From Aradus depressus (taxonomy: Eukaryota > Arthropoda > Insecta > Hemiptera > Aradidae), in assembly GCA_963662175.1 (NCBI GenBank), contig OY759223.1:12812249-12876248 (forward strand): DNA of 64,000 nt, in the 5' to 3' direction. The notes beneath the pieces were generated by a model. It saw only the letters and a program-made list of their open reading frames with translations, did not search any database and was not told the DNA's origin. The first letter of the stretch is position 1, and every line of letters starts with the position of its first letter. The translations under genes and the position numbers were made by a program. Below are positions 1-9,238 of this stretch, one piece after another.

Positions 1-189
1 AAGCCTTCTGTTTACTTTCTTCAACATCGAGTTGATAGTAGTTACATTTAATTTCTGCTCTGAGGAAATCGCTCTTGTTAACATCTGTAGTCCTACTCTG
101 TCCTGTTCGTAACAGTAAATTTATTTTTGAGTCAAAACAAATATAATTTATAAATGTGTCTGATAGAGATATTATTATTGTGTTTGCAG

Positions 190-274
190 GGAGTGGTGTT
201 CAAGCTGGCCGACTCTCAGGATGTCCCCGCTGCTCGCCCCACAGCTCTCACCCTTGACGCACAAACCATCACTG
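190..274 (+). CDS. milt: milton/TRAK internal exon (A), GC donor
   Basis: Milton (TRAK) is the cytoplasmic adaptor that links kinesin-1 to Miro on mitochondria. This exon reads 28 codons (GVVFKLADSQDVPAARPT...) plus one base, after a good acceptor (tttgcag, 183-189). It ends at 274 before gcaagt. Joining its last G to the AG that opens the next exon makes a Glu codon and keeps the frame into the strongly conserved TRAK block. The N-terminal part of TRAK proteins is variable, so this exon is assigned by splice phase and context rather than by its own residues. No start codon is claimed: an acceptor precedes it, so further 5' exons should lie outside the window. Confidence 0.72.
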
Positions 275-280
275 GCAAGT
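275..280 (+). other. non-canonical GC splice donor
   Basis: The donor reads gcaagt. The nearby GT (279-280) would leave a phase that does not fit the next exon, whereas cutting before GC gives phase 1 and an open join. GC-AG introns are a known minor class. Confidence 0.7.
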
Positions 281-599
281 ATTATCTCTACTAATTCAAT
301 CTTTGGTAGGAGAGCGGAAACTTAATAGCTCTCTCAAAAATTTAACGTTAATTGACAATTGATCGTTCTCTTCGTGACTGTTTGACATTTTGGTATCCCG
401 GCGTGACATTTGATTCTCAGTAACTCCTGTTACTGAAGTCATGTCTTATTGTTCTTTTCAATTACGTTGTCATACTCTTCGTCAAATACTGTTTAACTAA
501 GGGTGTTTAATTCATGAATGAACCGACTCCTGACACTGCTCTATGAGTCAATGGCTAACTCCTGACGGCATAAATTCCTGAAGTCCTTGAAGTCTTTCA
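281..599. other. intron, nothing recognised
   Basis: Intronic sequence of mixed composition. I see no exon, RNA gene or repeat family in it. Confidence 0.5.
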
Positions 600-995
600 C
601 TGCTAAACGAAGTATAGGGGAAGTTACGTAATTGGTCAAAAATTATATTTTGAAATTGGTCACTGATTTCAAAAATTAAAAAACATCTTACCTATTTGTG
701 TGCTGTGGACATTATAACCCCTGAAATTATGAATGTATACATATGAAATTATTTGTGTCCATAACCTCATAAGGGCGACATCTATTAATTTTCAGTATGG
801 TCAAAAGGAGGAAGGGGATCAGAGCGGGGCTTGAAACTCTTCATAACTGCCAATGTAATAAATGTATTCAGAAAAAACAGCTGAAGAACTTTCTGTTCAA
901 GTCAACTATTGATTTTTAGCTGTCAGTTAGTGTTAGAGAGCGAAAAATTAATTGATTAATTAGTGGCGTAGATATGATTCACTGACGACTTTTTT
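600..995 (+). repeat. PMR repeat, near-complete copy
   Basis: It opens with the diverged palindromic head (acgaagtataggggaagtta), passes through one or two modules (cataagggcgacatctatta, actgccaatgtaataaatgta) and ends with the tail signature gattcactgacgac followed by poly-T. The middle is shortened relative to the four-module copies. Confidence 0.8.
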
Positions 996-1033
996 TAAAA
1001 ATTAATTACCTCAAATAGCGTTTTATGGTAATG

Positions 1034-1362
1034 AGGGGCGGTGGTAACTCAGAGGTAGCGTGCTTGCTTTCAAAGCTCAAGATCGCGGGTTCGAAACCCA
1101 GCCGAGGCCCTTAGGTTTTTTGTTCATGGTTTGAAAAAACTTTTAACACGCCTTCCCTTCCTTTGGATAGGACGTTGAGCGATCCCGAGCTTGCACGATG
1201 TCAGCCACTTGTTAAAGACCCCTAACCTAGGTGAATTAAAATTTTGGACTCCCTTAGTAGGCTCTCGGGCTCATGTCCACCAGAGCAATGAAAGATCGCT
1301 CTGGTAGTAGGCGATATGACCTTGTAGTTACAACCCGGGCATGGGTCAAAGTAACTAACTAG
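1034..1362 (+). mobile_element. tRNA-headed SINE, full-length but diverged
   Basis: The head carries box A-like taactcagaggt and box B ggttcgaaacc. The central domain (ggataggacgttgagcga, ttgttaaagacccctaacc) and the 3' domain (gcgatatgacc, cccgggcatgggtca) follow in order. The head variant differs from the common copies. Confidence 0.85.
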
Positions 1363-2677
1363 TCTGGTAACCAAGTCAGAATAACTCATTTTTTGTTTGT
1401 GTTAATGGAAAGTATTTTATTTATTTATAAATAAAATACACAAATACAAATAATTCGAAAATCAAAAATCTTATACTAAAGACGACTCTTGGTCAGATGA
1501 CCGTCAGAGTAGAACAACAAAATACATTTACAACTTGTTTAAAAATCAAATTATACCTTCGCCTAAACATAATAAATTTTATTTACCAACAAGAAAGGAT
1601 CTTATCAATATAGATATATATCTTTGACCTTTAAAATTTAAATCAAAATAATGATAATCTTCTGGTTCGGTATACTAATATTAATTTCAGATATTAATTG
1701 TGAATCATAAGATTTGAGCCTAGCTATAATAACTGTTATAAAATGATAATAAAAATTAATAAGACTTAAAAAGATTAATAAATAATAATAGGATTAAGTG
1801 ATATTATATATAATATTAGGAAAAATAGAATAGCATTAGAGCACAATATATATATATTTGTTTTCAAATTTACTCCATGAAATTAAGTATTTCGATTGCC
1901 CTCTCTCCTTGACTATTTGACATTTAACTACCCCTTTCCCCCTTTCTGACATTTGAGCCCACGTTTTGCTGATCTACTCCTCAGTAACTCCCATCTATAG
2001 AATTGGTTAGCAATTACTTCTCCCTTGTCTTCCTCAGAATGGTCTTTATTCAAGAAACCCCCTATTTACGTCATCAATGGGACGACACCTGACTTCCCCC
2101 ATTGACATTGACTTAACAATACTACAGACCGCCGTCTCATTGTTAACCACAATCCCACTTCCTCTCCCCCAGACTGTCTTACCGATGCATTATACGAACT
2201 GCTCTACCGACAGCTGTTTTGTCTTGTTCTGGCCGTTTGCCATCCCATCTTACAGACCTTAGTCTATTTTCATTGCTTACTCGCCTTCAGTTTAGTATTT
2301 TAAATTCGGAAAAAGAAACTATTTTTTTTTTTTTTTTTCCTTATTATATTTAGCGTGAAGATAAATTTTTGTTTTTTAAATGGCTTTGTAAGTGACGTGA
2401 GTTCTGTGTTTAAATTATCTAATATTTTATTTTTATTTTTTTCCAAATGTGACTAGTAATTTTCTTTTTCTCGCAAATTTTTGTGACCGAAAACAATAAG
2501 GTTTCTGTCTTGATTGACGAAACCCTAAAAAAAATTAGATTTTAATATATAATGTTTCCTTGGTCTGACGCTTGCGCTTATGAACGGTTAAGAAAGCGAA
2601 GAAAAGTGGGCCGAGAAGAAGATATTTTGGATAAATGGAATCAAGGTATTTTTTTCAATATTATTCTATTTTCACAT
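1363..2677. other. AT-rich intron, nothing assigned
   Basis: 1400-1860 is very AT-rich. 1870-2280 is pyrimidine-rich with recurring ctgacatttgag/ttgacatttaac phrases. The 61-residue frame at 2077-2262 has no recognisable features and is not called. Confidence 0.5.
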
Positions 2678-2770
2678 CCCCAGCTATGCGAAAGTATAGG
2701 GGAAGTTATCAGTGAGAAATTCGTAGTCAAGTTTTCACCTGAATTTGACTTCTTTCAAAAAGTCGTGTGT
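2678..2770 (+). repeat. PMR head fragment
   Basis: Contains cccagctatgcgaaagtata and ggggaagttat followed by the head-internal aaattcgtagtcaagttttc. The modules that should follow are replaced by an opposite-strand copy. Confidence 0.7.
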
Positions 2771-2780
2771 GTCACAATCA

Positions 2781-3262
2781 ATTAACTTTTCGCTCCCCCT
2801 CTAAAACCTGTCGACCGTTTGTGCTAATATTTTACGATGAACATATATAGGGGTTCCTAAATCCTCATACCCCTACCCTGAACCCCGTCTTCCCTTCAGT
2901 CGATATAGCTGAAATTTGACAGGATATGTCCTCATTGGATTATGACTTTAAAATATGAAAATTTATTTTAATACATTGATTACATCTACAGTTATTGGGT
3001 TTTTGATTTGAGCGCTCTCTCTGCACCCCCCCCCCCCCCCCCCTCCCCCCCTTCGTTCTGCTTATTCTGCTGAAAATTAATGAGTATCGTCCTTATGGGC
3101 TTTCGAATTCACTTATGAAGTTTTGTATCGATACTTTCATTACAACGGCAGTTATTAGAGTTTTTGAGTTGAACTTCTCCCTCATATACCTCCCTTTTCT
3201 TTGGTCGATTTGGCTGAAAATCAATTGAATTTGTTGTTAGAGGGTAAAATGAGAAAACAATA
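2781..3262 (-). repeat. PMR repeat, three modules
   Basis: On the minus strand it runs from module remnants at the right to a tail-proximal gagagcgaaaa-type motif at the left. A C-rich tract (about 3027-3052) has expanded inside one module where the family is normally CT-rich. Confidence 0.7.
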
Positions 3263-3391
3263 AGTTTATTTTCAATCACATCAATGATTAATTCCCGTGC
3301 TGGGGGCGATTCAACGACGACTTTTATTTATTATTTATTTTATTTTGTTTATTATTTCATTTTTTTAGAGAATACTGATATATTAGCCCAG

Positions 3392-3676
3392 AGGGCGCCG
3401 GTAGCTCAGTGGTATGCGTGCTTGCCTTCTGAACTCAAGGTCGTGGGTTCGAAACCCGACCGAGGCCTTTAGTTGTTAAACGATGGTCCCTAGCTTGTAC
3501 GATGTCAGGTACTCGTTAAAGACCCCTTGCCCTAGGTGAATAAAAATTTAGGGTAGGCAAAATTTAGGACTCACACAGTAGTGTCGGGCTCATGTCGAGT
3601 GACGAAAGAGCGCTCTGTTAGTAGGCGATATGACCTCATAGTTAAAGCCCGGGCATGAGTCATAATAACTAACTAT
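3392..3676 (+). mobile_element. tRNA-headed SINE, shortened
   Basis: Intact head (gagggcgccggtagctcagt, box B ggttcgaaacc), then a deletion of the region before gttaaacgatggtccc; the 3' domain ends in gagtcataataact. The 62-residue frame at 3284-3472 is a reading through its head. Confidence 0.9.
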
Positions 3677-4299
3677 ATTATCCCAAGAATGTTGGTACTT
3701 CACTCTAAGTTCTTTAGGTTGAAGCTAAATCGCCGTTGCTCTTGGGGAAGGATGATAACCTACAGAGAGACCGTTTTCTCTTCTCTAGACGATGAACGTA
3801 AGAATTTAGGAAGCTCTATTTTTCTCAATGAAATACTTGGTCTCCAACTAGATGCCCTGTTACAACCCAAATTGTCTTATCTTTAAATAAACTCAGACAA
3901 TTTGGAGCCACACTACTGTCTTTAACTGTTCTTGGCAATACATTTATTTTATCTTTATTTATTTATTTCACTTCCCCAGTTATACAAAGTAATGAAGTTC
4001 TTTTGTTGAGTTTTAACGTAATTTCATGTCTTCCAATCCCATTTCCAAAAATGTTGACTATCTGTGTGTATGAATCTACACAAAATTTTGTGTACTTATC
4101 CAGAACCTAGCCCCTGAGGTAAACACTTATAATGTAATTGATTAGCGTCATAATTTTCGAACTGTTTTATTTGAAATTTTGACCTGAGATGAGTCTTGAT
4201 AACTCACAAATAATGCTAAAATATGATTTAAAACTATGTTGGTTATTAATTTTTCAATTAATAATCACTTATTAATTTTTCTCGGAATCTATATAAGTC
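3677..4299. other. intron, nothing assigned
   Basis: No recognised coding or RNA feature. The 65-residue frame at 3689-3886 has no family likeness and no splice context. Confidence 0.4.
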
Positions 4300-4765
4300 T
4301 GTGTAAGCCACTATAAGCTATTTATTTTTAGCTTAAACGGTTGATTGGTTTAATATGGAGAGCAACAACTTAATTAATTCATTTTGGGGAAGTACATCGC
4401 CGCAAATTCATCGATGAATTTTTTTCTCGTAATTGTTCAGTGGTATACCGTTTTCTATCCTATTCAGCTAATCAATGTAATGAGTTTTGGAAATGTACTT
4501 AAAATTCGGTATTTCAGATTTTCACAGAATGAACAAAATCCGAAATTCCGAATTTAACTTAAATTAATTTTTCCTAAATAATGCGATTAAAAAAAATCAA
4601 AACTCATTACATTGATCAGCTAAATAGAGTAGGAAACGATATACCACTGAACAATTACGAGATGTACAATGAACATTACCAAAATGATTTATTTAAGTTT
4701 TCGTTCTCCCTCTAAGACCAATCAACCGTTTGGGCAGAAAAGAAATAGCTTATAGTGGCTTCAGA
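4300..4765. repeat. inverted pair of PMR tails
   Basis: 4300-4485 and about 4605-4765 are inverted copies. Matching landmarks include ctcgtaattgttcagtggta (4428-4447) with its complement near 4645-4663, and cggttgattggt with its complement near 4725. The roughly 120-nt centre is AT-rich and contains a smaller inverted pair (aattcggtatttcag / ccgaaattccgaatt). Confidence 0.75.
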
Positions 4766-4931
4766 CCGAAGGAGTCGGGGTGGGGGGTCTAAGCATTCAA
4801 TTCTCTTCCCTTGAAGCTTTACTGTGGCTCTCTTATCCAGGTTGAATTACGTTAGGGAATACGTTACTTCGCACAGACTCTTGATCGCCTCCGATGCACG
4901 TCCTCGAGGTTGAGAACATTTTTAGTTGAAA

Positions 4932-5276
4932 TTAAAATTTTTTTATTGTATCCATTGACTTCAAGAAGTGGGGAAGGGCATTAAATAAATTGATGATTCC
5001 TTTATGAGTTATACTTTTTTCAAAAAGAGAAGAGCAATGTTTAGTTATTCGAAAGTCTTCTTTCTTCCTGGTATCGTAATCGTGACTAGTATTGTTGAGA
5101 GGGAAAATATTTTTATTTTTCCTAATAACCATTAATGTTTCAAATATAAACAGCGATGGCAAAGGCAGGATTTCAAGTTGTTTAAATATTTCTCTGCAGC
5201 TTGTTCTTTGAGTAATATTGTTTATAATTCTTAATGTTTTTTTCTTAAATCTGGGAGTTACCTCCCAGATGAACAA
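4932..5276 (-). mobile_element. non-LTR retrotransposon RT C-terminal fragment
   Basis: A 114-residue frame contains KKKTLRIINNITQRTSCREI, LEILPLPSLFIFETL and TSHDYDTRKKEDFRI. These match the layout of the region after the reverse-transcriptase palm in CR1/jockey-group LINEs (K-AL-RII, L-ILPL, H-Y-TR). The catalytic YxDD core is absent, so it is a 5'-truncated remnant. It ends at about 4932 with no stop-bounded full domain. The opening Met is incidental; a SINE head fragment follows to the right. This is clearly LINE-like, but the clade is uncertain. Confidence 0.7.
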
Positions 5277-5279
5277 TTG

Positions 5280-5357
5280 AAGGTTCCCAGTCGCGTTTGA
5301 ACCCCGCGATTTTGAGCACAGTAGTCAATCACACAACCTCTGAGCTACTACCGGTTT
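5280..5357 (-). mobile_element. SINE tRNA-head fragment
   Basis: Minus-strand box A-like tagctcagaggtt and box B-like gggttcaaacg of the same SINE head; the body is missing. Confidence 0.6.
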
Positions 5358-6286
5358 GTTCCTTGTGAATATTATCTATGTACAAACATTAAAAAAAAAA
5401 AATGTATTCTTTTTTTTCCCCTTTGTAAAGCTGTGTGACTCCCATTCTTTTGTAAAATTTCTTTTGTGTTTTATAAATAGGAGGTCATTAATGAAGAAGA
5501 TTGCTTTTTGTCTCTTCTTTAAGTAATTTTAGGAAAAGAAAAAGTCGAAAAAAAAAAACAAAATAGACAAAAACATTTTTAACTGGTTACAATGGTCCTG
5601 GTAAATGACCCTTGTATTTGTCTTACAACATTGTACACCCGTCATTCAAATTGTTAATAATAATAAACAAATTTTGAAAATATTCTCTTAAAATTCCTTA
5701 TTTCTTCAGTTCTTATAAACATGAAAAATATATGCTGGTATGTCTGGCATAATCATAAATATATATATTTTGGTCGTGCTGGTGTGTACATTTAGGGACC
5801 TAAGCATTCAATACGCTTATCCCTTCCCTGTTAGCTCAACTGTGGGAGTCCTAAATTTTGCCTATCTAGGTTTAGTTACCTTAAAGGGTGTCTTTTCAAC
5901 AAATGTTTTCCCCTGTTCCTCTTTTCACAAAAGGTTTGGTCGAACAAAATGTTCGAAATTAAACATATGTAATTCCTTTTTGTTCAAATAATGCAAAAAA
6001 TTCTTATTCGGGTTCGAAACCGACTGAAGCCTTTAGGTTTTTTTTTATCTAGGAGATGTAAAAACCTTTCATACAATTTGTTCAAGATAATCATAATGTG
6101 TTAAGAGCAGGAAAAAACCTCATTTTTAATTTAAAAAAATTATTTTCTAAAAAAAAAACATGGTACCGTTTGAAACTGAGGTTATATGCTCTAGAGCTTA
6201 AATCCAGTGAAAAAAATATTTTGATAATATTTTTGAAATCTGTAAAAAATAAGCTCTAGTTAAAACAAAAAAAAAAAAAATATATC
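5358..6286. other. AT-rich intron with SINE scraps
   Basis: 5770-5890 matches the reverse SINE 3' domain (ctgtgggagtcctaaatttt, cctatctaggttta). 6008-6050 matches a forward box B and following region. The rest is poly-A/T-rich and unassigned. Confidence 0.5.
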
Positions 6287-6487
6287 CTGGTTTATTTAAT
6301 ATGTTGTCTAATTTCACTAACTATATATACATGGGAGTACTTTCGGTATTTCTACCATCCTCAGCCAAAAGCATAAGAGATAAGACTGTCTTATCTCTTA
6401 TGCTTTTGGCTGAGGATGGTAGAAATACCGAAAGTACTCCCATGTATATATAGTTAGTGAAATTAGACAACATATTAAATAAACCAG
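6287..6487. repeat. perfect hairpin, 100-bp arms, 1-nt loop
   Basis: 6287-6386 and 6388-6487 are exact reverse complements with a single T between them. Each arm carries a hammerhead-like core. On the + strand these are CTGAGGA (6410-6416), stem-loop GGTA-GAAA-TACC (6418-6429), GAAA (6430-6433), self-complementary AGTACT (6433-6438) and C at 6439; the same core lies on the minus strand of the left arm. Arm ends contain the tgtctaatttcac motif shared with the Penelope-like pieces elsewhere. No target duplication is visible. Confidence 0.85.
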
Positions 6488-6584
6488 TTTTATTTTATTT
6501 TTCAAGTCCATTTGAATTATTTCACAATATCTCTGCAATTATGTCAGTTTTCAAAAATATATCCATTCTTCCATCGTTTTTCTG

Positions 6585-6606
6585 ATATTTGGGACACCCT
6601 GTATAT
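6585..6606 (-). mobile_element. DNA-transposon terminus-like motif
   Basis: Minus strand reads tacagggtgtcccaaatat, a common terminal-repeat form of Tc1/mariner-like elements. No second terminus was found, so this is a scrap at best. Confidence 0.3.
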
Positions 6607-6686
6607 ATTTTATAAACGAACGTTAACTTCTATCTTACCCCCTACTTTTTGCCTATAATAGTTAATTTTTATTATTATTATTTCAG

Positions 6687-6791
6687 AGGTGTGCAGTGGG
6701 GAAGAGCTGCCAGAGGTAGAGATAATCTCCCTCCTAGAAGAACAGATACCGAAGTACAAACTCAGGGCGGACACACTTACCTCTTTTTCGG
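6687..6791 (+). CDS. milt: milton/TRAK internal exon (B)
   Basis: This exon encodes the start of the conserved TRAK/HAP1 N-terminal domain of the kinesin-Miro adaptor. After ttatttcag the frame gives E-VCSGEELPEVEIISLLEEQ, then IPKYKLRADTLTSFSG across both junctions. The LPEVEIISLLEEQ and YKLRADT blocks are hallmark residues of the family. The exon is 105 nt, phase 1 on both sides, so skipping it would keep the frame. The donor is gtttgt at 6792, a weak variant. Residue identity, splice signals and joining to both neighbours agree. Confidence 0.93.
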
Positions 6792-6868
6792 GTTTGTACT
6801 ATATTATTTTTATAAATAATATTAATAATATTTATTTTCGTTGAACCATAACATTGTAATAGACAAAA

Positions 6869-6955
6869 TTATGCTCGAGCGATGAAAGAGCGCTCTGGTA
6901 GTAGACTGTATGACCTCATAGTTAAAGCCCGGGTATGAGTCACAATAACTTACTA
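6869..6955 (+). mobile_element. SINE 3'-end fragment
   Basis: Only the last part is present (gaaagagcgctctggtagta through cccgggtatgagtca). Confidence 0.8.
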
Positions 6956-7007
6956 TAAATCTTGTCTCTAGTTATGAATCTCTCTGAAAAGTATCTATAA
7001 TAACTTC

Positions 7008-7349
7008 CGAGGGCGCCGGTAGCTCAGTGGTATGCGTGCTTGCCTTCTGAGCTAAAGAACGTGGGTTCGTAACCCGACCGAGGCCCTTAGTTTATTTTAT
7101 CTGGGAGGTAAAATAAACTTAAGCACGCCGTCCTTCGGATGGGACGTTAAGCGATGGTCCCGAGCCTGTACGATGTCAGATACTCGTTACAAATCCTTAT
7201 CCTATGTGAATAAAAATGGAGGGATTTAAGTAAGACTCCCACAGTAGAGTCGGGCTCATGTCCACCAGAGTGACGAATGAGCGCTCTGGTAGTAGGCGAT
7301 ATGACCTCGTAGTTAAAGCCCGGACATGAGTCATAAAACCTAACCTAAC
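7008..7349 (+). mobile_element. tRNA-headed SINE, complete, with 21-bp target duplication
   Basis: This is the reference copy. A 21-bp direct repeat beginning aaaagtatct occupies 6987-7007 and 7350-7370 and is exact. The head has box A tagctcagtggt and box B ggttcgtaacc. The central domain reads ccttcggatgggacgttaag, gatggtcccgagcc and a shortened gttaaagaccc equivalent; the 3' domain carries gcgctctggtagtaggcgat and cccggacatgagtca. The tail is cctaacctaac. The exact duplication implies a recent insertion. Confidence 0.95.
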
Positions 7350-7439
7350 AAAAGTATCTATAATAACTTCTACCATTTAATTGTTTATATATATTTTTTT
7401 TACTTATGTGTTTATTAAACATTTTCGATTTTTGTCTAG

Positions 7440-7541
7440 GTTATGAGAACGAAGACTGGTGTAGCCCCAGCACAGCACTAAAACCTGAAGACGTTAGTCC
7501 CTTAACTCCAGAACAGATTCGCGAAACGCTCAACTATTTTC
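7440..7541 (+). CDS. milt: milton/TRAK internal exon (C)
   Basis: Continues the TRAK/HAP1 domain: YENEDWCSPS, then a linker and LTPEQIRETLNYF. This corresponds to the family's Y-D-DW motif and LT-EQI-ETL-YF block just before the first long coiled coil. The acceptor is tttgtctag (7439) and the donor gtgagt (7542). It has 102 nt, phase 1 on both sides. The following exon should encode the coiled coil containing MTKTYNDIDAVT; I do not see it in the remaining 56 kb. The reading frame continues a few codons into the intron but the consensus donor is decisive. Confidence 0.93.
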
Positions 7542-7689
7542 GTGAGTACTTGCATGCCTACTACACTTCCATTCCCAAAAATAAAATACTAATAAAAACG
7601 TTTCAACTTGTTTTTTTTTTTCTAATTTATTTTCAATAAATAAATTGTATATAAAATAAATAAAAATAAAGAGCTTGTTTAAGTTTTAT

Positions 7690-7765
7690 ATTGTCTAATT
7701 CCACGAAAGTATATATATATATAAAGTGTACCGGTTTCGGCTTACGCCATCGTCAGCATGATGTT
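7690..7765 (-). mobile_element. Penelope-like element end with hammerhead-like motif
   Basis: The minus strand holds CTGACGA (7750-7756), a GGC-GTAA-GCC stem-loop, GAAA and self-complementary ACCGGT (7730-7735), followed by an AT-rich stretch and gtggaattagacaa. This order matches hammerhead ribozyme cores known from Penelope-like retroelements. One extra U sits between CUGACGA and stem II. Confidence 0.55.
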
Positions 7766-8317
7766 CAAAAGTGACAATTAAGTTTGCTGTTCTCTTGGGT
7801 CCCTGATTAAGGGGGTATCCGATCTTCACATGACACTTACAGATATTTGCGTTGTCAATAATATAATTAAATTAAGAAAATATAATAATAAGAAACACAA
7901 ATAATTAAACTATAGCTAGTATAAAACATATTTTTTGACTCGACTTTTATATTTAAATTCCTAGTCGTTCTTTTATCATCTCTCTTACCCATCCATCAAA
8001 AATGACTTTCAATTCCTTTTTATTTATTTATTTATTTTATTTTATTTATTTTTTATTTTTCTGTTCTTGTCCTAATAATTAAGATAAATTTTCGTCCCGA
8101 GGACCTATCACATGCCATTATATCTGTACGTACCATCATAGATGCTTGTTGTTGCACGCTAGCAACAGTTGTATCTTTAAATAAAAGACAAAAAAAAAAT
8201 GCCTAGTCAAAACAGGTGTACAACTGTAGAAGTCGACTTGATAAATACGTTATATAAAAGGAATATTCTGATTTATAGAAGGAATATTTAACCTAAAAAA
8301 CACATGTATTATGGACA
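7766..8317. other. AT-rich intron, nothing assigned
   Basis: Low-complexity T-rich stretch (8030-8060) and no recognised element. Confidence 0.4.
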
Positions 8318-8348
8318 CTGGTAATGGGAGTGCTTTCCGAAACATGTA
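8318..8348 (+). ncRNA. degenerate hammerhead-like motif
   Basis: CTGGTAA, stem gggagtgctttcc, GAAA and self-complementary ACATGT in the same order as the Penelope-like motifs. Two core bases deviate (CTGGTAA instead of CTGANGA), so it is probably inactive. Confidence 0.35.
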
Positions 8349-8410
8349 ATTGCTATTTCTTGGGAGGCAAAAAATAAATGGGTGACGTGATGCTGTAATA
8401 TTGTATTATA

Positions 8411-8734
8411 GGTTAGGTTTTATGACTCATGCCCGGGCTTTAACTATGAGGTCATATCGCCGACTACCAGAGCGCTCTTTCGTCACTCTGGTGGACATGG
8501 CCCGACTCTGCAATGGGAGTCCTTAATTTTTATTCACCTAGGGTAAGGGTCTTTAACGAGTACCTGACATCGTACAGGCTCGGGACCATCGCTTAACGTC
8601 CCATCCGAAGGACGGCGTGCTTAAGTTTATTTTACCTCCCACATTAAATAAACTAAGGGCCTCGGTCGGGTTTCGAACCCACGATCTTGAGCTCAGAAGG
8701 CAAGCACGCATACCACTGAGCTACCGGCTCCCTC
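8411..8734 (-). mobile_element. tRNA-headed SINE, complete, 12-bp target duplication
   Basis: tattgtattata flanks it at 8399-8410 and 8735-8746. The tail reads ggttagg on the + strand and the head box B is ggtttcgaacc in complement. Close to the reference copy in all domains. Confidence 0.93.
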
Positions 8735-8879
8735 TATTGTATTATATATGAATTAAGAATCTCCTTATACAACCCAAAAATAATTCTCATTATAATTAAT
8801 TAGTAATATTTATAATTCACTCAATACATTATAATTAATTTCTAGGGATGCCAGATATGAAAGTTCATAAAAGAGAACA

Positions 8880-9238
8880 TTTTTACTTCCCTATACGAGG
8901 TATAGGGGAGGTTATGTAATCAGTCGCAAATTAGATGCGAAATTTCGAATTTCTTGTTTTCCGACCTCCAGATCTCAAATATGAAAACAAAAAAAAAAAT
9001 GTCTGTGTGATCACGATGACTACAGACAGAATGAATGAAATTTTATATATGTGACCTGAACTCCATAAGGTCAACACCTATTATTTTCAGCGGGGGGATG
9101 GGGGGATCAGAGGGGGCTCAACTCAAAAACCCCAATAACTGCCGATGTAATATATCGACACAAAATTTAGTATGAGGATTCGGAAGCCACTTTTGTTGGG
9201 GAAGTACATAGCCGGTGATTAACCGACGACTTTTTTTT
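8880..9238 (+). repeat. PMR repeat, two modules
   Basis: Head acttccctatacgaggtata, bold palindrome partner ggggaggttatg, two modules, then a direct jump from aagccact to ggggaagtacatagccggtg and tail hairpin. The block before the tail (gagagcgaaa...) is missing. Confidence 0.85.

Larger units (their letters stand above)
6792..7439 (+). other. milton intron 2 (648 bp)
   Basis: GT-AG intron between the two best-supported exons. More than half of it is SINE: a 3' fragment (6869-6955) and a full copy (7008-7349) that ends 90 bp before the acceptor (ttttgtctag). Confidence 0.85.

Noticed and set aside
278..280. GT donor at 279 for exon A
   Set aside because: It would leave phase 2; joined to exon B the frame becomes RCAVGKSC-like nonsense and loses the TRAK block.
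1034..1115. True tRNA gene in the SINE heads
   Set aside because: Boxes A and B are present, but no head forms a complete acceptor stem and each continues into the SINE body.
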